A stretch of DNA of 45,380 nucleotides. It comes from Bacteroidales bacterium (GTDB taxonomy: Bacteria > Bacteroidota > Bacteroidia > Bacteroidales > PUMT01). The DNA lies in NCBI GenBank assembly GCA_007132225.1, contig SLPB01000064.1:1-45380 (forward strand). Direction: 5' to 3'. Of this stretch, positions 1-8,015 are shown piece after piece (the stretch's first letter is position 1; each line of letters opens with the position of its first letter). The notes beneath the pieces are model-generated. The model was not told the origin of the DNA and ran no database searches. It was given only the letters and a program-made list of their open reading frames with translations. Both the position numbers and the translations under genes were made by a program.

Positions 1-1038
1 GGACTGGTCCCAGGATATCTTCATTGAAGGAAATGCATTTGCCACTGTTGTCGGCATTACAGTCTCACTTTTCAGGGTGGGAATGTCTTTCAGATATTCG
101 GAAATATAATTAATCCGGTCAAGCCATTCCTGCCACTCCTTTTCATGGTCCTTTTCCAGGTAAGATTTAAGAGCTACATACATCCCAAATATCTCTTCCT
201 TGTTGACCTTCATTGGCCTTGCCACGGGACATTCGTGGGGACTGTTATTTAGTCTGGCTGCTCTGATCAAATCCTTACGTCCAAACAATAAACCGGTACT
301 TTGAGGGCCATGCATCATCTTGCCCCCTGAAAAGGTTACCAGGTCAAACCCCATTCTTATATATTTAAACAAATTATCCACGGGAGGCACATCGGCTGCA
401 CAATCGTTAAAGCTGACAATGTTATGCTCTTTACTTATAGCAACGAACTCTTCATGACTAATGCTGTGTTTCTCTGCACAGTTTAAGAAAAATGCCATCA
501 CAGTATTTTTGTTAATCGCCTTTTCCATCTCATCAGGACCATCAACCTCCACGAGCTTTGCTCCCGCTACACGAATGAGCTGATCCCATTCAGACCTGTG
601 AGATTTTTGGATAATAACTTCACGTTTTGGTCCGGGAAGATCAGGAAGCTGATTGATCTTCTCCGGATCAGTGCCTGTCATAGTTGCAGCAGTTCCTAAA
701 ACTATTCCGCCAGCTGCACCGGAAGTAACCATGGCAGCCTCACATTCCAGCATCTCAGCAATTTTTTCACCTGCCCTGTCCTGCAGCTCATGCATATTTG
801 CAAAACTTCCGGAGGTCTGGTCTATAGCTTCCAGCACCTCTGGCAACATAATCGATCCGGATAAAAATGTTTTTGTGAGACTACAGTTGATAAGTCGCTT
901 AACGCCCAGTTCATCAAAAAGATCTCTTTTATTGGATGCAACCTCAGTATTACAGGAATACATTGGAAGTGTGGCTCCAAATGCTGCTCCGGCGACGGGT
1001 AACACGGATAATCTTTTAATAACCTCTCTGCGTTTCAT
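1..1038 (-). CDS. SelA-like PLP-dependent enzyme, exported, partial at left edge
   Basis: The reading frame starts with ATG at 1038 and runs open to base 1 (346 codons), so the C-terminus is outside the window; the family is usually about 370-480 residues. The fold is that of the selenocysteine-synthase-like aminotransferase group, which includes the DgaE/EF_0838-type glucosaminate ammonia-lyase relatives and not only true SelA. Seen in the sequence: the PLP lysine K240 in FSGGKMMHGPQ, an upstream NDCAAD stretch (about 211-216) where the cofactor-binding Asp is expected, and VTSGAAGG near residue 105. The N-terminus MKRREVIKRL followed by a hydrophobic stretch resembles a Tat signal, unusual for this normally cytoplasmic family. 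It is the last visible gene of a trio with RidA (85-bp gap) and an amidohydrolase, which supports an ammonia-lyase or aldolase-like role on an amino-sugar acid; the substrate is inferred, not shown. Confidence 0.8.
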   Translation of the reverse strand, partial: MKRREVIKRLSVLPVAGAAFGATLPMYSCNTEVASNKRDLFDELGVKRLINCSLTKTFLSGSIMLPEVLEAIDQTSGSFANMHELQDRAGEKIAEMLECEAAMVTSGAAGGIVLGTAATMTGTDPEKINQLPDLPGPKREVIIQKSHRSEWDQLIRVAGAKLVEVDGPDEMEKAINKNTVMAFFLNCAEKHSISHEEFVAISKEHNIVSFNDCAADVPPVDNLFKYIRMGFDLVTFSGGKMMHGPQSTGLLFGRKDLIRAARLNNSPHECPVARPMKVNKEEIFGMYVALKSYLEKDHEKEWQEWLDRINYISEYLKDIPTLKSETVMPTTVANAFPSMKISWDQS

Positions 1039-1123
1039 AAAATAAAATTTAATTAGTAATACTATGATGTACTTCAAGGTAAAAAAGCAGTAACGCTCTT
1101 ATTTTTTATAACCAAAATTGATG

Positions 1124-1588
1124 CTAGATATAAGCCATGCAATCCATTTCAACAAGTGACTTCCCGGGAAGGCCTCCTTTGGCAACTGCTACAGTTGTCC
1201 TGACAGGGGGCTGATCCCCGAAACGGCCCCTGTACTCTTCATTCATGGCATCATAATCGGCTATATCATCAAGATATACATTTACCTTAACAACCTTTTC
1301 CAGTGATGATCCCGATTTTTTAAGCTCCTCCTCCATTTTATCAATGACAAGTTTAGTATGCGCCTTGATTGTAAAAGGCGGGACATGGGCTCCGGTGCCT
1401 GATACAAACAGAAAATTCCCGTACCTGGTTGATCCTGAATAGAGAGGAATATCCTTAAAGCTGGTGATATTAAGTGATTCCCTGGATTCATTAGAATAAG
1501 CCTTTGCATTGAAGGCAAATGCCAGCCCTGTTAAGCCTGCGAAAGAGGTTAACATTTTTTTTATTACAGATCTTCTTTTTGTTTTCAT
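1124..1588 (-). CDS. RidA family enamine/imine deaminase with export signal
   Basis: RidA (YjgF/YER057c/UK114) proteins hydrolyse reactive enamines and imines, typically released by PLP-dependent dehydratases or lyases, to keto acids plus ammonia. Seen: about 120 residues of RidA fold, including LFVSGTGA, VVKVNVYLDD and PPVRTTVAV with the family's key Arg, followed by MDCMAYI at the end. The preferred start is MKTKRRSVIKK at 1588; an upstream in-frame ATG at 1600 would add only MNLL. The extra N-terminus carries a twin-arginine-like motif (KRRSVIKK), a hydrophobic core (LTSFAGLTGLAFAFNAKA) and a probable AxA-type cleavage site, so this copy appears to be exported, which is not usual for RidA. 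It lies between the amidohydrolase (135-bp gap) and the SelA-like enzyme (85-bp gap), as expected for a protein clearing that enzyme's intermediate. Confidence 0.88.
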   Translation of the reverse strand: MKTKRRSVIKKMLTSFAGLTGLAFAFNAKAYSNESRESLNITSFKDIPLYSGSTRYGNFLFVSGTGAHVPPFTIKAHTKLVIDKMEEELKKSGSSLEKVVKVNVYLDDIADYDAMNEEYRGRFGDQPPVRTTVAVAKGGLPGKSLVEMDCMAYI

Positions 1589-1723
1589 AAGCAAATTCAA
1601 TTAATTGTTTCTGATTAACATTGAAATACTATTGATATAAGTTACATAACTCATATTCCATTTTAAAAAACAGTTATCCGGAAAAAACAATTAGCTTAAG
1701 GAATAATCCATTTTAACTCCTTT

Positions 1724-2968
1724 TTAATATCTTAATAACGGGTCTGCAATACCGTTTAAATCATACACAATCTTTCCTGCCCGTATGGTCATCTCACATT
1801 CAAATTTCTCACCGGTTTCTATCTTGTCCCCATAGGGATCAAAAAGTCCGAACCTGCCTTTCCTTATATTAAGTATAGCAATATCGGCTTCTGCCCCGGG
1901 AGATAAATTTCCTAACTCCTCCCTTCCAATAACCCGGGCCGGGGTCCATGTACTTGCTTTGATTACACTTTGAAGGTCCATCCCCATAGCCAGGAATTTA
2001 GACATCGTTGTAAGCATATCCTTCATTGAGCTGTTCATGCTTAGTGTATGTATGTCCGTACTTATTACATCGGGATAAAAACCACTGTTTAGTGCAGGTA
2101 TAGCCTGTGAATAGGCAAAACTAAGAGCACCGTAACCAACATCAAAAACAATTCCCCTGTTTTGGGCCTTTTTGACATAGGGCTTTAATATTTTGGTTTC
2201 CCTGTCAACAATATTTTCCCTTCTTCCCAGCCGGGTGAAAGTATGAGTAAAAATATCACCGGGACGCAGGTGATCCATGAATAACTCTTCAAGGGGAAGG
2301 TGAGGATTGCTTCCGCCAAAATCAATCATTACTGGAATATCTGCAAGCTTCCCGGCTGCAACGGTCTTTTCCGTTGGCGTCCAGTCAGGACCGTAAAAAT
2401 GTGCCAGTTTGATGCCTACAATATCGTCCGGATATTTCCTGGCAAATTCACCGGTAACTTCAGAGTCCATATCAAGAAGATTCTGCGAAAATATCACGCC
2501 CCTCATGCCTGTACCCAGAATATTTAAAAACGCCAGCACCCTGGTTTGGGAAACATCAATCACTCTCCTTTTAAAAGCAGGAAATGTACGCCAGCCAGAG
2601 CCCCCGGCATCGACTACAGTGGTAACTCCCACCCTGAAAGTAAAACCGTCGGGCTCAATTGAAACCGGATGTTCCCAGTATTCATAATCCAGATCAACCC
2701 CGTTAAAGACGTGCACATGCATATCAATAAGTCCAGGTACAACATAAAAGCCACTGGCATCAACAACCTGAGCTCCTTCTTTACCATCAATATTTTTCGC
2801 GACCCGGACAATTTTACCGTCTTTTACGGCAACATCCATTACTTGGTCAACCTGGTTTTTGGGATCAATGACATGTCCGCCTTTTATGACGATATTATAA
2901 ATCTGCCCATAAACAGAGGTGCTAATTAAACAAAATACCACGCATAAATATAGAATTACTTTGTTCAT
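1724..2968 (-). CDS. Amidohydrolase/deacetylase family metallohydrolase (COG3964-like), secreted
   Basis: A 414-residue amidohydrolase-superfamily protein with a Sec signal peptide (MNKVILYLCVVFCLISTSVYG, cleavage near residue 21). Metal-site elements are visible: H-x-H in IDMHVHV (H84, H86), a candidate bridging Lys in VGIKLAH (K187), HTFTR near residue 242, and the late Asp in STDIHT (D305). The N-terminal VIKGGHVIDPKNQ and C-terminal GAEADIAIL segments are the usual small beta-sandwich of D-aminoacylase/dihydroorotase-type enzymes. It best resembles the EF_0837/AHA_3915 group (COG3964), which is known to sit next to SelA-like DgaE enzymes and whose physiological substrates are poorly defined. 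It is the first gene of the trio and has a 353-bp upstream gap, so the trio is probably its own transcription unit. A deacetylase of an N- or O-acetylated substrate upstream of the PLP step is an inference. Confidence 0.85.
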   Translation of the reverse strand: MNKVILYLCVVFCLISTSVYGQIYNIVIKGGHVIDPKNQVDQVMDVAVKDGKIVRVAKNIDGKEGAQVVDASGFYVVPGLIDMHVHVFNGVDLDYEYWEHPVSIEPDGFTFRVGVTTVVDAGGSGWRTFPAFKRRVIDVSQTRVLAFLNILGTGMRGVIFSQNLLDMDSEVTGEFARKYPDDIVGIKLAHFYGPDWTPTEKTVAAGKLADIPVMIDFGGSNPHLPLEELFMDHLRPGDIFTHTFTRLGRRENIVDRETKILKPYVKKAQNRGIVFDVGYGALSFAYSQAIPALNSGFYPDVISTDIHTLSMNSSMKDMLTTMSKFLAMGMDLQSVIKASTWTPARVIGREELGNLSPGAEADIAILNIRKGRFGLFDPYGDKIETGEKFECEMTIRAGKIVYDLNGIADPLLRY

Positions 2969-3060
2969 AAGAGAAGATTAAATTTAATTAATGGTCTTAT
3001 AAAATTTAACATAAAGGCATTTTGCATACGAAGAAATTGCACAAATTCAGAGTAGAAAAG

Positions 3061-3089
3061 CAAATGCTAAAGTGCTGTAAATAAATCAA
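3061..3089 (-). promoter_or_regulatory. Possible Bacteroidota-type promoter for the trio
   Basis: Read on the minus strand, TTG (3089-3087) is followed after 17 nt by TAGCATTTG (3069-3061). The -7 element has one extra base compared with TAnnTTTG, but the TTG-to-TTTG distance is close to consensus and the predicted leader is about 75 nt. This is a weak call because AT-rich DNA gives chance matches. Confidence 0.3.
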
Positions 3090-3092
3090 CCG

Positions 3093-3148
3093 GTTGTATG
3101 CATCATTTTACTAGTATACAATAATACAATAAAATGATAATATACAAC
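3093..3148. repeat. Long imperfect inverted repeat (AT-rich)
   Basis: Arms 3093-3110 and 3130-3148 contain two paired blocks, GTTGTAT/ATACAAC and ATCATTTTA/TAAAATGAT, separated by a 2-3 nt bulge, with a 19-nt loop. No U-tract follows on either strand, so it is not a canonical terminator. It sits immediately upstream of the possible trio promoter, so an operator or mRNA structure is possible. Confidence 0.5.
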
Positions 3149-3321
3149 AATTTACTTTCTTCCTTAAGCCCGGCAAACGACTCTCAATCAATTGATGGAG
3201 GAACCCTGAGCCGTGCCACCATCCCACCATTCATCACTCAGGCCCGGTCGGTGTTCCCTGATATTTATCATAACATATAATGTATTGAATAAAAAGATTA
3301 AAGGCTCTTATTTGTCAGCAA

Positions 3322-4848
3322 TTATTGCATAACAGGATCATTAATTTCCCGGAGTTTTGAAAGTAGCCTGTCTTTCATAACAACTTTCTTCCTTTCCAAT
3401 AAAGGATCCGGATTATCTATAAGGTTATTTGCTTCTCCGGGATCATCGGCAAGATTGTAAAACTCATATTTAGTTGAATCAGAAAAGTCATGTATATACT
3501 TCCATTTTTTAGTCTGCACACTTCTTAGCCGTGAATTGGTTTTTGGCAAAGAAAGCTGTGCAAAAAATATGTTATCCCACTCTACATATGTCCCCTGCAA
3601 TAAAGGGATTAAACTTCTGCCTCTATGAATTAGCTCGTCAGGCTTTTCAATTTCTGCCATCTCCAAAAGAGTGGGAAATAAATCAAGGTGTGTCACAATC
3701 TCATCAATGAAAGCGCCCTCCTTAATCTGTCCCGGCCATCTTATTATCATGGGCACACGCAAACTATTATCATAAAGGTTAGGCCGGCCGTCGAGTATTG
3801 CATACCTCTCGTAAAGGCTGTCCGGATAAACATAAATTCCCGCAGGGTCTCTTTCATCCTTAGTTAACCAGCGACCATTACCCTTATGCCATATACCGTT
3901 ATGCCCCATATTGAAGCCATGGTCGGATGTAAAAATAATAATGGTATTTTCGTGCATATTCATATCCATCAGAAATTGCATCAGCCTGCCAATATTACGA
4001 TCAACACTGTGTACACTGGAATGATATTCACGTGTCATCCGGTCAAGCAGTTCATTATCAAGATTAGGGAATTCCGGATCGGGAAAAACAATATCAATAT
4101 CATTCCAATATTCAAGGTCGTCATCTCTCATCGGAAGCCATGAGCGCCCCCTTGCTTTTGGCTGAAATCCTTCAGGGAACCGTGTATTTGCATGTGGTGC
4201 CCAGTAATTTAGATAGACGGCCCACGGTTTTTCACTGAACTCGCTGATATAATCTATGGTAAGATTGGTCAATACATCCGGAGTATATTCACCCTTAAAT
4301 TCTATTTCCATTCCCTCTACCATTACAACCGGGTCTTTGGATTTTCCAGCCCCCCCCGGCCACCCCGAAAATCGTTGAAACCCGTTCTGTGTTGGATGAT
4401 AATGATCTTTTGCATGTCCTATATGCCATTTACCCACCATAGCAGTCTGATAACCGGCATCCGATAGCAGCTCCGGCCATAAAATAAGGGAAGAATCAAC
4501 ACCTTTGTTTCCAACAAGCCAGTCCCCTACCCCTGTTTCTGTAGGGTAAAGTCCGCTAATCAGGGAAGCCCTTGACGGACTGCATACAGCACTGACAGAA
4601 TAGGCACGGGTAAATAACACCCCATTTAAGGCAAGCTCATCAAGGTTTGGTGTGTGGGCATTAGCATGAGACTGCGCACTTATTGTCCACGGGCCCTGGT
4701 CATCGGTAACAATAAAAAGTATATTGGGTCTTTCATTTTTCTGATTACCGATCCCCTGGCAGGAAACCATACAGGACACCAGTCCCAGTCCGAGCAACGG
4801 AGATATTCCGGGCCAGCTGATATTCAGCCTTGTATCAATTTTTCCCAT
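3322..4848 (-). CDS. S1-type sulfatase, Cys-type, lipoprotein
   Basis: A formylglycine-dependent sulfatase (alkaline phosphatase superfamily) that hydrolyses sulfate esters on carbohydrates. Seen: a signal region with lipobox-like LVSC and MVSC (C26 or C30), calcium-binding DD at 49-50 in TDDQGPW, the FGly motif CSPSR (C89) in CSPSRASLISGLYP, GKWHIG (K140, H142), APHANT, and TSDHGFNMGH followed by HKG. Its 508 residues are normal for the family. It is a close tandem paralogue of the next gene upstream (4946-6448); the two share SCMVSCQGI and most of the first 50 residues. The TDDQGPW form and the KDERDPAGIY insertion recur in the pair, so both probably belong to one subfamily. The downstream gap (353 bp) probably ends this operon segment. 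The sulfated sugar is unknown. Confidence 0.93.
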   Translation of the reverse strand: MGKIDTRLNISWPGISPLLGLGLVSCMVSCQGIGNQKNERPNILFIVTDDQGPWTISAQSHANAHTPNLDELALNGVLFTRAYSVSAVCSPSRASLISGLYPTETGVGDWLVGNKGVDSSLILWPELLSDAGYQTAMVGKWHIGHAKDHYHPTQNGFQRFSGWPGGAGKSKDPVVMVEGMEIEFKGEYTPDVLTNLTIDYISEFSEKPWAVYLNYWAPHANTRFPEGFQPKARGRSWLPMRDDDLEYWNDIDIVFPDPEFPNLDNELLDRMTREYHSSVHSVDRNIGRLMQFLMDMNMHENTIIIFTSDHGFNMGHNGIWHKGNGRWLTKDERDPAGIYVYPDSLYERYAILDGRPNLYDNSLRVPMIIRWPGQIKEGAFIDEIVTHLDLFPTLLEMAEIEKPDELIHRGRSLIPLLQGTYVEWDNIFFAQLSLPKTNSRLRSVQTKKWKYIHDFSDSTKYEFYNLADDPGEANNLIDNPDPLLERKKVVMKDRLLSKLREINDPVMQ

Positions 4849-4945
4849 ATTAGCAATGACTTATATTATAAAACGCCACTCCCTTCATCCAGCATTAGTT
4901 TGCCATACCATGGGGCCGAGTTTAACCTGCCCTGGCTGTGGTAAA

Positions 4946-6448
4946 TTATTTATCAAGCAGCGGGTCATTGATCGAAGTCATTTTTTCTGTCAGCATTCGC
5001 TCGAGCTGCTCCCTTATTACTATTACATCGCTTCTGTTGCTGTTATAAAGGTTCTGCCGCTCCTCCGGATCGTTATGCAGATCATACAGTTCATGTATTG
5101 CATTTTCAGAGAAATCTTTTACAATCTTCCATTCTGTGGTCCTGTAAGTCCGCAAATCGGAGAATTCAGCATAAAGATCATTATCCCAGTTGATGTCTCC
5201 CTTTTTTATTAGGGGCACTATACTGTTTCCCCTGAGCAATAAATTTTCAGGCTTTTCAATATCTGCCATCTCCAGTAATGTTGGGAAGATATCCACAAAG
5301 CTGATAACTTCATCAATAACTATTGGTTCATTAATAGCTCCCGGCCATTTAATAATAAAAGGCACCTTGAGTGTGTTGTCATAAAGGTTTTCCCTGCGCC
5401 AGCCCTCGTAAATACCGTACGGGTCCCTTTGATCCTTTGTCATCCACCAGCCTCTTCCCTTATGCCATAGACCATTGTGACCCGACATATAGCCATGATC
5501 GGAAGTGAAAATTATTATTGTGTTATCTATAAGAGAATTTGCCTCCAGATATTCCATCAGCCTTTCAAGATTTCGGTCTACTGAATGGACACTGGCATTG
5601 TATTCCCGGATATAACGGTCCAACAATACCGAATCCAGGTTCGGAAAATCGGGATGGGGAAACCTGACTGAGAGCGTGTCCCAGTATGCCATATCTTCAT
5701 CCTTGAGCGGCAGCCAGGACCTCCCCCTTTCGGGCATCTTAAAGCCTTCAGGAAACCCCGTATTTGCATGTGGTGCCCAATAATGCAAAGACAATAGGAA
5801 AGGTACGTCTCCAGATCCGGTGATAAATTCATCCATATAGTCCATGGCAATATCGGTAAGCAAATCGCTGGTATATTCTCCTTCAAAATGATGCCACTCC
5901 TCATCAACCCTGAGGGTGGGGGATTTGGACATAGCCCCGTGAAGTGAGAACCCTGTGAATTTATCATATCCCCTTCTGGTTGGCCAGAAATGCTTTTGGT
6001 GTTCATTTTCCCCCAGATGCCATTTACCTATAAAAGCAGTATTATAACCATTTGCTTTAAGTACATCAGGAAATGTTGTAAATTCTACGGGAAGACCCTC
6101 CACCTCAGTTCGTGCAAACAGGTCAGTAACTCCTGTTTCACTGGGATATCTGCCGGATATTAAAGCTGCACGGGAAGGGCTGCAGTTGGCGCTGTTTGAA
6201 AAACAATTTGTAAAAACAGCTCCTGACCCGGCCAGTTTATCAAGGTTTGGGGTATGAGCGTTGAGATCCGACTGAAAGCTGAATGTCCAGGGTCCCTGAT
6301 CATCAGTTACAATAAACAGAATATTGGGTCTTTCATTTTCCTGATTATCGATCCCCTGGCAGGAAACCATGCATGAAGCCAGTCCAAGCCCGAGAAATGA
6401 AGACGCCCCGGTCCAGCTAATTTTAAACCTCTTATTGTTTTTATTCAT
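4946..6448 (-). CDS. S1-type sulfatase, Cys-type, lipoprotein (paralogue of 3322-4848)
   Basis: A 500-residue sulfatase with the same plan as its downstream neighbour: signal region with LASCMVSCQ (lipobox C26 or C30), DD at 49-50, CSPSR with C89 in NCSPSRAALISGRYP, GKWHLG near 141-146, APHANT, SDHGYMSGHNGLWHKG, and a C-terminal YDLHNDPEERQNLY segment typical of S1 enzymes. The FGly Cys would be matured by an anaerobic sulfatase-maturating enzyme not encoded here. Near-identity of the signal and active-site regions with the adjacent gene points to tandem duplication, while divergence elsewhere (LFARTEVEGLP against LVGNKGVDSSL after the FGly loop) suggests different sulfate positions or sugars. 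It lies 46 bp after the stop of the gene upstream. Confidence 0.93.
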   Translation of the reverse strand: MNKNNKRFKISWTGASSFLGLGLASCMVSCQGIDNQENERPNILFIVTDDQGPWTFSFQSDLNAHTPNLDKLAGSGAVFTNCFSNSANCSPSRAALISGRYPSETGVTDLFARTEVEGLPVEFTTFPDVLKANGYNTAFIGKWHLGENEHQKHFWPTRRGYDKFTGFSLHGAMSKSPTLRVDEEWHHFEGEYTSDLLTDIAMDYMDEFITGSGDVPFLLSLHYWAPHANTGFPEGFKMPERGRSWLPLKDEDMAYWDTLSVRFPHPDFPNLDSVLLDRYIREYNASVHSVDRNLERLMEYLEANSLIDNTIIIFTSDHGYMSGHNGLWHKGRGWWMTKDQRDPYGIYEGWRRENLYDNTLKVPFIIKWPGAINEPIVIDEVISFVDIFPTLLEMADIEKPENLLLRGNSIVPLIKKGDINWDNDLYAEFSDLRTYRTTEWKIVKDFSENAIHELYDLHNDPEERQNLYNSNRSDVIVIREQLERMLTEKMTSINDPLLDK

Positions 6449-6494
6449 TTTTCAATTCTGTTTTATTCATTTTTCAACCCCGGTAATAAAAATA

Positions 6495-7940
6495 TTAATT
6501 TGATAACCGTTCTTCCAGATCAGCAAGTTCTTCTTCCAGTTGTTTAATTATTTCGGGATACTTGTCTGCCACGTTAAGCTCCTCACCAATATCGAAAAAC
6601 AAATTATATAACTCCGGTTCTTCTCCCTTCTCAGAAACAAGCTTCCATTCACCTTTGCGTACAGCCCTGAATTGATGTCTTGCCCAAAGCAAAGCTCTTG
6701 GCTCCAGTGTTTCCCCTTTGGTTAGCACAGGCAGAATGCTTACTCCGTCAAGAACATTGGCACTTCCTTCCGGAGGAGCTTCAATGCCTAAAATATTAAG
6801 AAATGTGGGTAAAAGATCAAACGAGGCTGCAGTCTCATTGGTGACAGATAATGCCGGGATATGCCCCGGCCACCAGGCTATGCCAGGCACCCTGTGACCA
6901 CCTTCCCATACCTGGGCTTTTTGCCCCCTTAACGGGCCGTTGCAACCAACCTCCGGCCAAATATTATGGTAGTGTATGTAGTTGCCGTTATCCGAGGTGA
7001 AAAACACCAGGGTATTATGATCAAGCCCCAGTTCCCTGATTGCTTCAACTAACCGGCCTATATTGTCATCAAGCTCTTCAACCATTTGCTGCACAACCTC
7101 AGGTATCTTTTCCATGGGATGCGGACTAAGCTTGCTGCCTGGCCCGGGTTCATTGCTTGTAAAGTCCTCACCTTCCCGCCTTGTTTCAAGATCTCCGTCT
7201 TCTGAAGTCTGCCAGGGGAAATGTGGTGCCAGGTGCGCCATATAAATAAAAAACGGTTTATCCCTTTTTTCTTTCATGAAATTAATAGCATTATCTGTTA
7301 TAACATCAGTAACATAGCCCTCCTGAAATTCAAGCTGATCATTATGCCACCAGTCCCGGTTGCCAAAACGGTCTATTTTGGAAAAGAAATCCCCGCATCC
7401 CGCCAGAAGTCCCCTGAATTCGTCAAAGCCATGATTAACAGGATTGGCAGTCAGATCAAATCCAAGGTGCCATTTCCCGAAAGCAGCAGTAGCATAGCCG
7501 GCCTGTTTCAGATACCCGGCCATTGTAATTTCATTAAGGTCCGCCCTGGCTATTCCGTAATGACTGTCCCAGTCCGCTATATCAACGTCAAGGCCGTCTT
7601 TATCAATTCCCACACGCTGCGGATACCTGCCGGTAAGCAAAGATGCCCTGGTAGGAGAGCACCAAACCCCGCTGCTGTGAAAATCTGTAAACAACATTCC
7701 TTCCTGAGCAAGGCGGTTCAAATGCGGAGTCTCAGCCTCACCTCCAAAATACCCCCCAAGATCACCATAACCTAAATCGTCAGCCATTATTACAATTATG
7801 TTAGGTCTTTCCCCTGCCTCATCTTCCCGTTCAGTGGCACAACCCGAACTATACATGGTAACAGCGCCTGTTGCAATAAGTGCAGCAGCACTGATAGCGT
7901 TCGTAACTGACGGAGGATTAATTAAATGTTCATGTCTCAT
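6495..7940 (-). CDS. S1-type sulfatase (arylsulfatase A-like), Cys-type, lipoprotein
   Basis: A 481-residue sulfatase. Seen: hydrophobic N-terminus ending in SSGC (lipobox C34), DD at 54-55 in MADDLGYGDLGGYFGG, CSPTR with C94 in WCSPTRASLLTGRYP, GKWHLG at 155-160, LAPHFPW, TSDNGNYIHYHNIWPE, and the late active-site Lys in PLRGQKAQVWEGGHRVP. The YFGGEAETPHLNRLAQEGM block is shared almost exactly with the sulfatase at 9431-10894, so these two form a paralogous pair separated only by the propeller gene at 8016. Subfamily and substrate are not determinable by eye; the RGQK/EGG-R-VP pattern is common to exo-acting carbohydrate sulfatases. Confidence 0.93.
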   Translation of the reverse strand: MRHEHLINPPSVTNAISAAALIATGAVTMYSSGCATEREDEAGERPNIIVIMADDLGYGDLGGYFGGEAETPHLNRLAQEGMLFTDFHSSGVWCSPTRASLLTGRYPQRVGIDKDGLDVDIADWDSHYGIARADLNEITMAGYLKQAGYATAAFGKWHLGFDLTANPVNHGFDEFRGLLAGCGDFFSKIDRFGNRDWWHNDQLEFQEGYVTDVITDNAINFMKEKRDKPFFIYMAHLAPHFPWQTSEDGDLETRREGEDFTSNEPGPGSKLSPHPMEKIPEVVQQMVEELDDNIGRLVEAIRELGLDHNTLVFFTSDNGNYIHYHNIWPEVGCNGPLRGQKAQVWEGGHRVPGIAWWPGHIPALSVTNETAASFDLLPTFLNILGIEAPPEGSANVLDGVSILPVLTKGETLEPRALLWARHQFRAVRKGEWKLVSEKGEEPELYNLFFDIGEELNVADKYPEIIKQLEEELADLEERLSN

Positions 7941-8015
7941 TATAACCCCTCTCCATACTTTTTAGCAATAATCATTATTATACTAATCTATATTTTTTTA
8001 AAACGAACCTTTTGC

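Larger units (their letters stand above)
2969..3321. other. Intergenic region upstream of the amidohydrolase trio
   Basis: This 353-bp gap separates the sulfatase run from the exported trio. It holds a possible minus-strand promoter (3061-3089), a long imperfect inverted repeat (3093-3148), and a GC-rich island (about 3175-3260) in otherwise AT-rich DNA. The island contains a 27-codon minus-strand frame (3188-3271) with no recognisable family. No convincing gene is present. Confidence 0.7.

Noticed and set aside
653-1045. 130-codon plus-strand open frame at the left end
   Set aside because: It is antisense to the SelA-like gene, whose own frame is open over the full 346 codons with a clear PLP motif.
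7221-7775. 184-codon plus-strand open frame
   Set aside because: It lies wholly antisense to the sulfatase at 6495-7940 and has no domain, signal or family match; such long antisense frames arise from codon bias.
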